Shown here in pieces: positions 16,760 to 26,860 of a stretch of 64,000 bases of DNA (position 1 is the stretch's first letter; each line of letters opens with the position of its first letter). The notes under the pieces are model-generated. The model saw only the letters and a program-made list of their open reading frames with translations. It made no database searches and was not told the DNA's origin. A program made the translations under genes and the position numbers. The DNA comes from Actinomycetes bacterium (GTDB lineage Bacteria; Actinomycetota; Actinomycetes; Nanopelagicales; Nanopelagicaceae), in assembly GCA_025355305.1 (NCBI GenBank), contig JANXZW010000021.1:1-64000 (forward strand), given 5' to 3'.

Positions 16760-18373
16760 ATGAAACTATTTGCAGGAACCCCGGGCTGGACTACCGAGGC
16801 GGATGTCATCGTGATTGGTTCAGGGGTTGCCGGATTAACGACAGCGCTGAATGCGCGTGCCGCCAATCTTTCGGTGCTCCTAGTTACAAAGGCGCATATT
16901 GATGAGGGCTCCACTAAGTGGGCGCAGGGAGGAATTGCTGCCGCGCTTGGTCCTGGCGACTCTCCTGAGGAACACCGAGAAGATACCTTGATCGCCGGAG
17001 CTGGCCTCTGTGATCTCGATGCTGTAAATGTTTTGGTGAGTGAAGGACCAGAGGCGGTAAGAAAGTTGATCGCCCGCGGTGCGGTCTTTGATAAAGCGGA
17101 GAGCGGGGAGATTGCACTTACTCGTGAAGGCGGACACCACCGGAATCGGATTTTGCACGCCGGTGGAGATGCAACCGGCGCAGAGGTCTCTCGCGCTCTG
17201 CTTGCTGCAGTTCAGAATGATTCGGGGATTGAAGTGATTGAACATGCCCTCGTCATTGATGCGCTGCAAGCCGCCGATGGGCGAGTGTGTGGAGTTACTC
17301 TCCATGTCATAGGTGTCGGTTCCAGTTCCGGCGTTGGCCGCGCGCTGGCACGAGCCGTGGTCATAGCCACCGGAGGTTTGGGTCAGGTTTATTCGCAGAC
17401 GACGAATCCCTCTGTATCCACCGGCGATGGAGTTGCCTTGGCTTTGCGCGCGGGCGCCGCGGTGGCAGATGTGGAGTTCATCCAATTCCACCCCACCGTC
17501 CTTTGGAGCGATACCTCTGCAGCAGGCCAACAACCGCTTATCAGCGAGGCGGTGCGCGGTGAAGGTGCGATTCTCCTTAATCATCAGGGCGAACGCTTTA
17601 TGGAGGCGGTGCACCCACAGGCCGATCTCGCTCCACGCGATATCGTTGCGAAAGAGATCTTCAATCAGATGCGCGAGGAACATGTTCCACATATGTGGCT
17701 CGATGCCACGGGTATCGATGATTTTAAAGAGCGCTTTCCAACGATCTACGCTTCCTGTATGGCAAATGGAATTGATCCAGAGCAGCAGCTAATTCCAGTT
17801 GCCCCTGCATCGCACTACGCCTCTGGCGGCGTCTTGGTCGATCTCAATGGGGAGAGTTCGGTCCCAGGACTTTATGTTTGTGGCGAGAGCGCCTGCACTG
17901 GTGCGCATGGTGCAAATCGACTGGCATCAAATTCGTTGCTCGAAGGACTTGTCTTTGGAGCACGAATCTCGGAGCATATCGCAGGAAATCTCCCCGAGCA
18001 GTCAGAGCCGCACGAGGATCTGAGTGAGCAGAGGGTTTTGATCGACCCTTCGATTCGGATTCCTTTGCAACTTGCAATGAGCGAAGGTGCAGGCGTGATG
18101 CGCTCTGCCAAGAGTCTTAAGGCAACCTTGGCCACCCTCGAACAGCTAGGTAAGCGCCAGATCAAAGAGCCAGGAGTCAAAGCCTGGGAGGCATCGAACC
18201 TGTACTTCCTAGCTAGCGCAATTGTCCGGTCAGCACTTGAGAGGCATGAATCTCGTGGCTCACATTGGCGCACAGATTACTTAGAAACAAGCGCTGAGTG
18301 GGAGCAACGAATTATTCAACACCTTGATAAGGCAGGAACTTGGAGTTCTTCAAAAGTGGCGGTCGCAAAATGA
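16760..18373 (+). CDS. nadB: L-aspartate oxidase
   Basis: 537 residues. The FAD dinucleotide-binding motif DVIVIGSGVAGLTTAL is at ~residues 14-29, followed by GSTKWAQGGIAAAL, the HREDT-type substrate loop, EFIQFHPT and GANRLASNSLLEGLVFG near the FAD site. It oxidises aspartate to iminoaspartate, the first step of de novo NAD synthesis. It begins 4 bp after panC with GGAGGG upstream and overlaps nadC by 4 bp. No nadA is in the window. Confidence 0.95.
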   Translation: MKLFAGTPGWTTEADVIVIGSGVAGLTTALNARAANLSVLLVTKAHIDEGSTKWAQGGIAAALGPGDSPEEHREDTLIAGAGLCDLDAVNVLVSEGPEAVRKLIARGAVFDKAESGEIALTREGGHHRNRILHAGGDATGAEVSRALLAAVQNDSGIEVIEHALVIDALQAADGRVCGVTLHVIGVGSSSGVGRALARAVVIATGGLGQVYSQTTNPSVSTGDGVALALRAGAAVADVEFIQFHPTVLWSDTSAAGQQPLISEAVRGEGAILLNHQGERFMEAVHPQADLAPRDIVAKEIFNQMREEHVPHMWLDATGIDDFKERFPTIYASCMANGIDPEQQLIPVAPASHYASGGVLVDLNGESSVPGLYVCGESACTGAHGANRLASNSLLEGLVFGARISEHIAGNLPEQSEPHEDLSEQRVLIDPSIRIPLQLAMSEGAGVMRSAKSLKATLATLEQLGKRQIKEPGVKAWEASNLYFLASAIVRSALERHESRGSHWRTDYLETSAEWEQRIIQHLDKAGTWSSSKVAVAK

Positions 18374-19203
18374 ATGAGCAACTCGATGCACTTATCGCGC
18401 TAGCCATTGCGGAGGATCTGGCAGGTGGCGATGACATTACTTCTACTGCAACAATTCCGGCTGATCAAATGAGTACCGCGGAATTTGTGAGCAGAAAACC
18501 GGGAGTGATTGCCGGTATTGATGTGGCGCTACGGGTCCTGCAATCCGTCGGGATAACTGATATTGATACCCCGGTCCACGATGGCCAGACGGTCGAAGCT
18601 GGAACGGTAATTTTGGTAGCGCGCGGCGGTACTAGAAAATTATTGCTCGCCGAACGCACCGCACTCAACTTTCTGACACACCTAAGTGGAATAGCTACCG
18701 AGACGCAAACCTGGGTCCGAGCAGTTGCAGGCACTCACTGTCAGATTCGAGATACCCGCAAAACAACTCCCGGATGGCGGTTGCTTGAAAAGGCAGCGGT
18801 ACGTGCTGGCGGTGGCACTAACCATCGCCTCTCCTTATCTGATGCGGCGCTCATAAAAGATAATCATGTAGTTGCAGCAGGAGGCGTCCTAAAAGCATTT
18901 GAATTAGTTCGCGAGAAATATCCCGATACCGAGATTGAAGTAGAGGTTGATAATTTGGATCAACTGCGTGAGGTGTTGATCGGAATGCCAGATCTCATCC
19001 TGCTCGACAATATGTCTCCCCAACTCTGCCATGAAGCAGTCGTCATTGTTGGTGGTCGAGTAAAGCTGGAAGCTTCCGGCGGAATCACTATCGAAAGTGC
19101 GCGCGACTACGCCACGACGGGTGTGGACTTTCTTGCTATAGGTGCATTGACACATTCGGCAAAGGCTTTGGATATTGGTCTTGACCTAACGATGGGAATG
19201 TAG
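18370..19203 (+). CDS. nadC: Nicotinate-nucleotide pyrophosphorylase (quinolinate phosphoribosyltransferase)
   Basis: 277 residues. ERTALNFLTHLSGIAT, DTRKTTPGWR, KAAVRAGGGTNHRLSLSDAALIKDNH and EVEVDNLDQLRE are hallmark QAPRTase blocks; the basic residues in RDTRKT and HR bind the phosphates. It converts quinolinate and PRPP to nicotinate mononucleotide. The ATG at 18370 overlaps the nadB stop (ATGA); a longer in-frame start inside nadB is unlikely. coaX starts directly at the next base after its stop. Confidence 0.95.
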   Translation: MNEQLDALIALAIAEDLAGGDDITSTATIPADQMSTAEFVSRKPGVIAGIDVALRVLQSVGITDIDTPVHDGQTVEAGTVILVARGGTRKLLLAERTALNFLTHLSGIATETQTWVRAVAGTHCQIRDTRKTTPGWRLLEKAAVRAGGGTNHRLSLSDAALIKDNHVVAAGGVLKAFELVREKYPDTEIEVEVDNLDQLREVLIGMPDLILLDNMSPQLCHEAVVIVGGRVKLEASGGITIESARDYATTGVDFLAIGALTHSAKALDIGLDLTMGM

Positions 19204-19989
19204 ATGCTCCTTACAATCGATGTGGGAAATACGAATACTGTTCTAGGCGCCTTTGACGGCGCGAAGCTACTCCATTCGTGGCGCGTAAAGACAGATCCAC
19301 GCGATACCGCGGACGAACTCTGGTTGCAGTATCGAGCGCTTCTGGATGGTATTGCGATAGATGGTCTCTCCATCTGTTCAACTGTTCCCGCAACGCTACG
19401 AGAGCTACGAAATATGGTGGCGCGTTACTTCAGTGCTCTTCCTGTCACGATCGTTGAACCAGGCATTAAGACCGGAGTTCCACTGCTCGTCGATAATCCC
19501 AAGGAGATTGGCGCCGATCGAATTGTAAATACTTTGGCTGCTCACGAGCTCTTTGGCGCCAAGGGGCCCTGCATCGTCGTTGATTTCGGTACCTCAACCA
19601 ACCTCGATGTTGTCTCGCCTAAAGGAGAGTTCCTAGGGGGAGCACTCGCCCCTGGAATTGAGATATCTGTGGACGCACTAGCAGCGCGGGCAGCACAACT
19701 GCGCAAAGTGGAATTGGTTAAACCAAAATCGGTGATTGGTAAGAACACCGTTGAAGCCCTGCAATCTGGAACCATCTATGGATTCGCTGGACAGGTGGAT
19801 GGGCTAGTGACGCGGATTATCGCGGAGTTAGAAATTCTCTATCCGAGCACCGGGAGAACCACGGTAATCGCGACTGGTGGGCTCGCTCCGCTAGTACTGG
19901 GAATCAGCGAAACAATCGATCTTCATGAACCCGACCTCACACTCCTTGGCCTAGCCATGGTCTTTGATCGCAATTCTGGAAGTAATTAG
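19204..19989 (+). CDS. coaX: Type III pantothenate kinase
   Basis: 261 residues with the ASKHA fold: phosphate-binding DVGNTNTVLGAF near the N-terminus, GADRIVNTLAAH in the middle, VVDFGTSTNLDVVS, and GGALAPGIEIS, all typical of CoaX. It phosphorylates pantothenate, the committed step of CoA synthesis, and needs a monovalent cation. It directly abuts nadC and is close to panC, so the run links pantothenate supply and use. Confidence 0.94.
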   Translation: MLLTIDVGNTNTVLGAFDGAKLLHSWRVKTDPRDTADELWLQYRALLDGIAIDGLSICSTVPATLRELRNMVARYFSALPVTIVEPGIKTGVPLLVDNPKEIGADRIVNTLAAHELFGAKGPCIVVDFGTSTNLDVVSPKGEFLGGALAPGIEISVDALAARAAQLRKVELVKPKSVIGKNTVEALQSGTIYGFAGQVDGLVTRIIAELEILYPSTGRTTVIATGGLAPLVLGISETIDLHEPDLTLLGLAMVFDRNSGSN

Positions 19990-20012
19990 CGGCACGGTAG
20001 AGTTGTCCGATT

Positions 20013-21512
20013 ATGAGCGAAGAGATCATTGAAGATGACCTGCCCGAGCAGTTGCGTATTCGCCGTGAGAAGCGCAGCGCGATACTCGCTCGTGGCGATG
20101 AGGCCTACCCGGTTGCGGTAGCCCGCACCGCTTCACTCAAAGAGATTCGCGCTCGCCATTTAGGCCTTGCTATCGATGTAGCAACTGGAATTCAAGAGTC
20201 TCTTTCGGGACGAGTGATCTTCAAGCGTGATACTGGCAAGCTCTGTTTTGCCACCCTGCGCGAGGGTGATGGAACAGAGCTACAGGCTATGTTCTCACTC
20301 GACAAAGTTGGGCCAGATCTGCTCAACCAATGGAAGAGTGATATCGATATTGGCGATCTGGTGAGCGTCACAGGGGAAATCATTACCTCTAAACGCGGTG
20401 AACTCTCGATTCTTGCCGACTCTTATCAGTTAGCGGCAAAGTCTTTGCGACCGTTGCCAGTTGAACACAAGCCGCTCTCTGAAGAGACGCGCGTTCGCAT
20501 GCGTTATGTCGATTTGATTGTTCGCCCTGAGGCTCGCTTCAACGCTCGACTGCGTCCACAGGTCATGCAGTCACTGCGCCAATCATTTAGCTCCCGTGAA
20601 TTCATTGAAGTTGAAACTCCGATGCTCCAAGTCATGCACGGCGGAGCTACGGCTCGCCCATTCAAAACCCATAGCAATGCCTACGACATGGAACTCTTCC
20701 TACGTATCGCCCCCGAGCTCTTCTTAAAGCGATGTGTTGTCGGTGGATTAGAGCGAGTATTTGAAATCAATCGTAACTTCCGCAATGAAGGTGCAGATTC
20801 CAGTCACTCTCCCGAGTTCGCAATGATTGAGGCTTACCAGGCCTATGGCGATTGGGACTCCATCGCTCTGCTCACGCGAAACTTGATTCAAGAGGCGGCC
20901 TTTGCTGTTTATGGTTCGCATGTGGTGACCCATCATGATGGTCGTGAATTGGATCTTGGCGGCACTTGGCGGGAGGCGAATCTCTTTGATCTGATCTCAG
21001 AAGGGGTTGGTGAGGTTGTTTCCGCACAAACTTCACTCGATGAATTAAAGAGAATTGCTTTAAAACTGGAGATGAAGATAGATCCAAAGTGGGTGGCTGG
21101 GAAATTAGCTGAAGAGATCTTCGAGCAGGTAACCGAAGGTCAATTAAAAGATCCAATATTTGTCCGTGGATATCCAGTTGATACCTCACCACTTGTTCGC
21201 GCGCATCGATTAACTCCGGGTCTCGTGGAGAAGTGGGATCTCTACATTGAGGGCTTTGAGCTGGCCACTGGTTACTCAGAATTGATCGATCCAGTTATTC
21301 AGCGCGATCGCCTGGTGGAGCAGGCTGCGCTGGGTGCCAAGGGCGATGTCGAGGCGATGAATCTCGATGAAGATTTCTTACGCGCCATGGAGTTTGGAGT
21401 TCCGCCAATGGGCGGAATGGGTATGGGGGTTGATCGCCTCTTGATGGCGCTAACCGGTTTAGGTATTCGCGAGACGATCCTCTTCCCGCTTGTAAAGCCA
21501 GAGGAGCAATGA
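20013..21512 (+). CDS. lysS: Lysyl-tRNA synthetase, class II
   Basis: 499 residues. An OB-fold anticodon-binding domain (~55-150; SGRVIFKRDTGKLCFATLREGDG) precedes the class II core with motif 2 (NRNFRNEGADSSHSPEFAMIEAY, split here as NRNFRNEGADSSH then PEFAMIEAY) and motif 3 (GMGMGVDRLLMAL). It charges tRNA-Lys. A TAGAGT box lies 9 nt before the ATG, a little farther than the leaderless pattern elsewhere. The argA-like gene overlaps its 3' end by 4 bp. Confidence 0.95.
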   Translation: MSEEIIEDDLPEQLRIRREKRSAILARGDEAYPVAVARTASLKEIRARHLGLAIDVATGIQESLSGRVIFKRDTGKLCFATLREGDGTELQAMFSLDKVGPDLLNQWKSDIDIGDLVSVTGEIITSKRGELSILADSYQLAAKSLRPLPVEHKPLSEETRVRMRYVDLIVRPEARFNARLRPQVMQSLRQSFSSREFIEVETPMLQVMHGGATARPFKTHSNAYDMELFLRIAPELFLKRCVVGGLERVFEINRNFRNEGADSSHSPEFAMIEAYQAYGDWDSIALLTRNLIQEAAFAVYGSHVVTHHDGRELDLGGTWREANLFDLISEGVGEVVSAQTSLDELKRIALKLEMKIDPKWVAGKLAEEIFEQVTEGQLKDPIFVRGYPVDTSPLVRAHRLTPGLVEKWDLYIEGFELATGYSELIDPVIQRDRLVEQAALGAKGDVEAMNLDEDFLRAMEFGVPPMGGMGMGVDRLLMALTGLGIRETILFPLVKPEEQ

Positions 21513-22015
21513 GTTTGGCCGAGGTGCTTGTTCGCCCCGCGCGGACCGCTGATATCAAAGCGATTCGGGCGATTATTGATACTTACGTCCTTGGGCGGCG
21601 CCTGCTCGCAAAGGAGACGGTGACTCTCTATGAGACGGTACAAGAGTTTACGATCGCCGAATTTAACGGCGAGATCGTTGGTTGTGGCGCACTGCACGTG
21701 CTCTGGGAAGATTTAGCTGAGGTGCGCACCGTAGCCGTCCTGGAATCAATGCGCGGAAAGGGCGTTGGAAATGCGATTATTCAAAATATTGTTGAGCGCG
21801 CTCGCGGCATCGGTGTGGAGCGGATCTTCTGCCTGACCTTTGAGACCGATTTCTTTGCTCGAAATGGCTTTGCCGTCATCGAGGGTACCCCTGTAGAAGC
21901 TGAGGTCTATCAGCAACTACTGCTTTCATACGACGAGGGCGTTGCCGAGTTCTTGGATTTAGAGCGGGTTAAGCCCAATACCTTGGGTAATACCCGAATG
22001 CTGCGCATCCTCTAG
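21509..22015 (+). CDS. argA: Short-form N-acetylglutamate synthase-like GNAT acetyltransferase
   Basis: 168 residues, a single GNAT domain. VRPARTADIKAIRAIID at the start, AEVRTVAVLESMRGKGVGNAI (acetyl-CoA loop R/QxxGxG/A) and CLTFETDFFARNGFAVIE match the short actinobacterial ArgA group typified by Rv2747. It would acetylate glutamate, the entry to arginine synthesis. It overlaps lysS by 4 bp; no other arg gene is near. A different amino-acid N-acetyltransferase role is possible. Confidence 0.8.
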   Translation: MSLAEVLVRPARTADIKAIRAIIDTYVLGRRLLAKETVTLYETVQEFTIAEFNGEIVGCGALHVLWEDLAEVRTVAVLESMRGKGVGNAIIQNIVERARGIGVERIFCLTFETDFFARNGFAVIEGTPVEAEVYQQLLLSYDEGVAEFLDLERVKPNTLGNTRMLRIL

Positions 22016-22085
22016 CTCCTGCGCTCTCTCGGAGTAATCACAGCCTCCCCGAAGGGCATAAATCACCCCGAAACCGTGTTACAGG

Positions 22086-22091
22086 TAGGCT
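22086..22091 (+). promoter_or_regulatory. Possible -10 box for clpC
   Basis: TAGGCT lies 48 nt before the clpC ATG, so this mRNA would have a ~40-nt leader. A GAGG at 22129-22132 is a modest ribosome binding site. I see no clear CIRCE, HspR or ClgR operator in the 124-bp gap. Confidence 0.3.
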
Positions 22092-22139
22092 AATCCTAGG
22101 TAGGTAAGTAGAAATAAGTAAGCAGAAAGAGGTCTTCTC

Positions 22140-24644
22140 ATGTTTGAGCGCTTTACAGATAGAGCCCGCCGAGTCGTTGTCCTGGCGCAGGAAGAGGCTC
22201 GCATGCTCAACCACAACTACATCGGTACCGAGCACATCCTTTTGGGTCTTATCCACGAGGGTGAGGGCGTCGCCGCAAAAGGTTTAGAAGCTCTTGGCAT
22301 CTCACTCGAGGCTGTGCGCTCGCAGGTCGAGGAGATCATCGGTCAGGGACAGCAAGCCCCATCTGGCCATATTCCATTTACACCACGCGCAAAGAAAGTC
22401 CTTGAGCTATCACTCCGCGAAGCGCTCCAGCTTGGACATAACTACATCGGTACAGAACATATTCTCCTTGGACTTATCCGTGAAGGTGAGGGCGTCGCTG
22501 CACAAGTTCTTGTAAAGCTCGGAGCCGATCTCAACCGCGTCCGGCAGCAAGTTATCCAACTTCTCTCTGGTTACCAGGGCAAAGAGCCTGCTGCTCAAGG
22601 CGGGCCAGCTGAAGGCACCCCTTCAACATCATTAGTTCTGGATCAATTTGGTCGCAATCTCACCCAGGCTGCCCGTGAGGGAAAGCTCGATCCGGTCATT
22701 GGTCGTGAGAAGGAGATTGAACGAGTGATGCAGGTTCTCTCGCGTCGTACCAAGAACAATCCGGTTTTGATTGGTGAGCCAGGAGTCGGTAAGACCGCCA
22801 TCGTTGAGGGCTTGGCCCAGGCAATTGTGAAGGGAGATATCCCAGAGACCTTGCGTGATAAGCAGCTCTACTCACTCGATCTAGGTGCACTCGTAGCCGG
22901 CAGTCGTTACCGGGGAGATTTTGAGGAACGCCTTAAGAAGGTTTTGAAGGAGATCCGTACCCGCGGAGATATCGTCCTCTTTATCGATGAGATCCACACC
23001 CTTGTCGGCGCCGGCGCGGCCGAAGGTGCAATCGATGCTGCCAGCATCTTGAAGCCAATGCTCGCCCGCGGTGAATTGCAGACAATTGGCGCCACCACTC
23101 TTGATGAGTATCGCAAGCATCTTGAGAAGGATGCTGCGCTGGAGCGTCGCTTCCAACCGATTCAAGTCGCGGAGCCAACACTCTCCCACACCATCGAAAT
23201 TCTTAAGGGACTACGCGACCGTTACGAGACCCATCACAAGGTCTCAATATCCGACTCTGCGCTGGTCTCGGCTGCAACCCTCGCCGATCGTTATATCTCC
23301 GATCGCTTCTTGCCGGATAAGGCCATCGATCTCATCGATGAAGCTGGATCCAGGCTCCGTATCCGTCGCATGACTGCTCCGCCAGAGTTGCGCGAATTCG
23401 ATGAGAAGATCGCGCGTGCTCGCAAGGATAAAGAGTCCGCGATTGATGCTCAGGATTTCGAGAAAGCTGCCTCTTTCCGCGATAAAGAGAAGACTCTGCT
23501 CGCCGAGAAGGTAGAGCGTGAGAAGACCTGGAAGGCGGGAGATCTAGATGTTGTCGCTGAGGTCGATGAAGAGTTGATCGCAGAAGTGCTCTCACATTCA
23601 ACCGGTATTCCAGTCTTTAAATTGACTGAAGAGGAGACTGCCCGTCTACTCCGTATGGAAGATGAGCTGCACCGTCGCGTCATAGGTCAAAATCAAGCGA
23701 TCCGCGCCCTCTCACAAGCCATCCGCCGCACTCGCGCTGGCCTCAAAGATCCAAAGCGCCCTGGTGGCTCATTCATCTTTGCTGGTCCTTCCGGTGTCGG
23801 CAAGACCGAGTTATCGCGCACCTTGGCCGCCTTTCTATTTGGCGATCAAGACGCCTTGATCCAACTTGATATGTCGGAGTATTCCGAGAAGCACACAGCC
23901 TCTCGTCTCTTTGGCGCCCCTCCAGGATATGTCGGCTATGACGAGGGTGGACAGCTAACCGAGAAGGTACGTCGCAAGCCATTCTCAGTTGTTCTCTTTG
24001 ATGAGATCGAAAAGGCGCACCCCGACATCTTTAACACACTCCTGCAAGTGCTCGAAGATGGTCGCCTCACCGATTCACAAGGTCGTGTCGTTGATTTCAA
24101 GAACACCGTCATCATCATGACCACCAACCTCGGTACCCGCGATATCTCCAAGACCCTAGGGCTTGGATTCCACAACTCTGACGATGTTCTCGGAAATTAC
24201 GAGCGGATGAAGGCGAAGGTAAGTGATGAACTTAAGCAGCACTTCCGCCCTGAGTTCCTAAATCGCATCGATGACATCGTGGTCTTCCACCAGTTATCGG
24301 AGGCTGAGATTATCCAGATCGTTGATCTCATGGTTGCAAATCTCGATGAGCGGCTACGCGCAAAAGATATGGGCATCGAACTTACATCTGCCGCAAAGGT
24401 ACTTCTTGCGAAGCGCGGTTATGATCCGGTGCTGGGAGCGCGTCCACTGCGTCGCACCATCCAGCGTGAGATTGAAGATGTCTTGTCGGAGAAGATTCTC
24501 TTCGGTGATGTAAAGCCTGGAGAAATTACTTTGGTAGATGTCGTTAACGTGGATGAGAAAGATACCTTCACCTTCACAGGTGTTGTTAAGTCCACGATGC
24601 CAGATACTCCTGGTGATCTAGAAGGTGCCGCTAGCTCTAATTAA
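22140..24644 (+). CDS. clpC: ATP-dependent Clp protease ATPase subunit ClpC
   Basis: 834 residues. Two Clp-N repeats (~1-145), the first AAA+ domain with Walker A GEPGVGKT (~212), a UVR-containing middle region (~415-460; [16 protein letters not shown]) and the second AAA+ domain with GPSGVGKT (~548), DEIEKAHPD and [11 protein letters not shown]. This is the unfoldase that feeds substrates to ClpP. It is preceded by a 124-bp promoter region and ends head-to-head with mutY, the two stop codons being adjacent in an AT-only palindrome. Confidence 0.97.
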   Translation: MFERFTDRARRVVVLAQEEARMLNHNYIGTEHILLGLIHEGEGVAAKGLEALGISLEAVRSQVEEIIGQGQQAPSGHIPFTPRAKKVLELSLREALQLGHNYIGTEHILLGLIREGEGVAAQVLVKLGADLNRVRQQVIQLLSGYQGKEPAAQGGPAEGTPSTSLVLDQFGRNLTQAAREGKLDPVIGREKEIERVMQVLSRRTKNNPVLIGEPGVGKTAIVEGLAQAIVKGDIPETLRDKQLYSLDLGALVAGSRYRGDFEERLKKVLKEIRTRGDIVLFIDEIHTLVGAGAAEGAIDAASILKPMLARGELQTIGATTLDEYRKHLEKDAALERRFQPIQVAEPTLSHTIEILKGLRDRYETHHKVSISDSALVSAATLADRYISDRFLPDKAIDLIDEAGSRLRIRRMTAPPELREFDEKIARARKDKESAIDAQDFEKAASFRDKEKTLLAEKVEREKTWKAGDLDVVAEVDEELIAEVLSHSTGIPVFKLTEEETARLLRMEDELHRRVIGQNQAIRALSQAIRRTRAGLKDPKRPGGSFIFAGPSGVGKTELSRTLAAFLFGDQDALIQLDMSEYSEKHTASRLFGAPPGYVGYDEGGQLTEKVRRKPFSVVLFDEIEKAHPDIFNTLLQVLEDGRLTDSQGRVVDFKNTVIIMTTNLGTRDISKTLGLGFHNSDDVLGNYERMKAKVSDELKQHFRPEFLNRIDDIVVFHQLSEAEIIQIVDLMVANLDERLRAKDMGIELTSAAKVLLAKRGYDPVLGARPLRRTIQREIEDVLSEKILFGDVKPGEITLVDVVNVDEKDTFTFTGVVKSTMPDTPGDLEGAASSN

Positions 24645-25484
24645 TTAATTAGCGAGTTGAAAACTTTTGCCGATGGTCTCAATGAGGCCATCGGCAATTA
24701 GTGTTTTTAGCGCCTTTTCAATTTGAGAATTATCGTGCCAGAGAGCTTCTAATTTTTTTTGAGAGAGTTTTTTATTCTCACGAAGTGCCTGCACGATAGT
24801 TCCACGACATTGACGGTCGGTCCCAGCCCAATTCTGCCCTTTACGTGGAATTTCGGACTTTGGATATCCAGCTCTGCGCCAGCAGCACTGCCTTTTTAGA
24901 GGACAGGCAGCGCAGTTTGGGTTCTGTGAAGTACAAAGCAGCGCACCGAACTCCATTGTGGCAGCGGCCCACTTAGCTCCCTCCGTGGGAATTAAAGATA
25001 GGCGTAGTTCTCGCTCTAACTTTGAGGGGCTCGTGGTTGGGTACTGCACGCCATCTATTAATCGGGCAAAGAGCCGGCGAATGTTTACATCGAGAACTAG
25101 TGTCGAGTGTCCAAAGGCGAAAGCGGCGATAGCTGCGGCGGTGTACTCGCCCACGCCTGGTAGTGAGCGCAATTCTGCGAGGCTCTCTGGAACCTTGTTA
25201 TCGAAGTCGCGTGCAATGATTGCGGCAGATTCATGGAGACGTAGCGCGCGTCGGGGATAGCCGAGTCGTCCCCACTCCGTGATTACCTGCGAACGTTTAG
25301 CCGTGGCTAGTTCAGCAGGAGTTGGCCATCGAATTATCCATTGCTCCCAGATTGGCAGCACACGATTAACCGGCGTTTGTTGCAACATAAATTCGCTTAC
25401 CATGACTCCCCACGGCGTACTTCTTCGCCAGGGGAGATCACGCTTGTTCTGATCGAACCAGGCGAGAACGATCTCTTGCCTCAC
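24645..25484 (-). CDS. mutY: A/G-specific adenine DNA glycosylase
   Basis: 279 residues. The catalytic Glu is in SEFMLQQTP (E31), the helix-hairpin-helix in LPGVGEYTAAAIAAFAFG (~108-125), the catalytic Asp in LVLDVNIRRLFARL, and the 4Fe-4S cluster in C-x6-C-x2-C-x5-C (~184-200). It removes A mispaired with 8-oxoG. The C-terminal ~60 residues (GTDRQCRGTIVQAL onward) resemble the short actinobacterial tail rather than a full NUDIX-like domain. The start is GTG, overlapping the radA stop by one base (TAGTG). Confidence 0.94.
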   Translation of the reverse strand: MRQEIVLAWFDQNKRDLPWRRSTPWGVMVSEFMLQQTPVNRVLPIWEQWIIRWPTPAELATAKRSQVITEWGRLGYPRRALRLHESAAIIARDFDNKVPESLAELRSLPGVGEYTAAAIAAFAFGHSTLVLDVNIRRLFARLIDGVQYPTTSPSKLERELRLSLIPTEGAKWAAATMEFGALLCTSQNPNCAACPLKRQCCWRRAGYPKSEIPRKGQNWAGTDRQCRGTIVQALRENKKLSQKKLEALWHDNSQIEKALKTLIADGLIETIGKSFQLAN

Positions 25485-26854
25485 TAGTTGATCTTCACCT
25501 TGGCGATCGCCTGCTCAATACGAGAAACTTCTAGTATTTCAATGCCAGATACTTTGAGATCTGATCCCACTGGAACCATCGCCCGTTTAAATCCCAGACG
25601 CGCCGCCTCGGCGATACGTTGTTGCACTCCAGTGATCTTGCGAATCTCTCCAGCGAGTCCGACCTCGCCAACCGCTACCAGGTCTGCGGGGAGTGCTAGA
25701 CCTTTCGCCGCAGAGGCGACGGAGAGAGCGACTGCGAGATCGGCAGCTGGCTCTGCAATCTTCATCCCGCCAACAGTCGCAACATAGATATCTCGCCCTG
25801 AGAGCCGAATTCCGGCGCGGAGTTCCAGTACCGCCAAAGTCATTGCTGTGCGCGGGTTATCGAGCCCTGAGGTGACGCGCCTGGCATTGCCGAAGTCACG
25901 GCCCTCGGCTACCGGAACACCGACTAGCGATTGAATTTCAGCGAGTAATGGGCGACGTCCTTCGAGTGCGACGGTGACGCAGGTACCTGGAACTGGTTCG
26001 GTATGACGGCTTGTAAATAGCCCAGTTGGATCTGGCAGACCGACAATTCCCTGCTCAGACATGTCGAAGCAACCAACCTCATCGGCGGCACCGAAGCGAT
26101 TCTTTGTGGCACGAATGAGGCGTAACCTGGAGTGGCGTTCGCCTTCAAAGGTGAGGACGACATCGACAAGGTGTTCTAGGATTCGTGGCCCAGCGATCGA
26201 ACCATCTTTTGTGACGTGACCGACGAGGACCAAAGTGATATTTCGCTCTTTGGTGATCCTGATAAGCGCAGCGGCAATCTCCCGCACTTGACTCACCCCG
26301 CCCGGTGCTCCATCGACCGTGCTGCTTGAGATTGTCTGGACCGAATCAATGACTAGTAGTTCAGGTTGCACTGCATCAAGGTGGGAGATGATGGCACCGA
26401 GATCGTTCTCAGCAGCTAGCCATAGTTGTGGGTCAATCGCCTGCAGGCGATCGGCTCGAACTCGAATCTGTGAAGCAGACTCCTCGCCACTTACATATAA
26501 GGCGCGCATCTGCGCTCGCGCGGACGCGGCGGCAACCGATAAGAGAAGGGTAGATTTTCCAACACCAGGTTCTCCGGTGAGCAAAATCGCTGCGCCAGGT
26601 ACTAGTCCACCACCCAGCACACGATCGAGCTCACCCACACCACTGGTGCGGGATTTAGCGCTCGCGATGCTGACATCACCGATTGGAATCGCCGCCTGCG
26701 ATACAGAACCGGGCACAAGAGATAACTTCTTAGGGGCCGCAATCTCTTCAACGCTGCCCCACGCTTGGCACTCGCCACAGCGACCGACCCATTTAGTGGA
26801 ACTCCATCCGCACTCACTGCAGCGGAATGGGTCTTTCGCGGGAGCCTTGGCCAT
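25484..26854 (-). CDS. radA: DNA repair protein RadA
   Basis: 456 residues. A C4 zinc finger (C12, C15, C26, C29) leads into a RecA-like core with Walker A GEPGVGKST, the RadA-specific KNRFG motif (in RATKNRFGAADEVG) and a C-terminal Lon-like domain (VPVAEGRDFGNARRV onward). It promotes branch migration in recombination. I chose ATG 26854; an in-frame TTG three bases upstream is possible. It follows the Cys-rich protein gene by 6 bp and is coupled to mutY, so this is a three-gene repair operon or near-operon. Confidence 0.95.
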   Translation of the reverse strand: MAKAPAKDPFRCSECGWSSTKWVGRCGECQAWGSVEEIAAPKKLSLVPGSVSQAAIPIGDVSIASAKSRTSGVGELDRVLGGGLVPGAAILLTGEPGVGKSTLLLSVAAASARAQMRALYVSGEESASQIRVRADRLQAIDPQLWLAAENDLGAIISHLDAVQPELLVIDSVQTISSSTVDGAPGGVSQVREIAAALIRITKERNITLVLVGHVTKDGSIAGPRILEHLVDVVLTFEGERHSRLRLIRATKNRFGAADEVGCFDMSEQGIVGLPDPTGLFTSRHTEPVPGTCVTVALEGRRPLLAEIQSLVGVPVAEGRDFGNARRVTSGLDNPRTAMTLAVLELRAGIRLSGRDIYVATVGGMKIAEPAADLAVALSVASAAKGLALPADLVAVGEVGLAGEIRKITGVQQRIAEAARLGFKRAMVPVGSDLKVSGIEILEVSRIEQAIAKVKIN

Positions 26855-26860
26855 CAACGT

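Noticed and set aside
22016-22139. ClgR, HspR or CIRCE site upstream of clpC
   Set aside because: None of the consensus inverted repeats is visible; only a possible -10 box.
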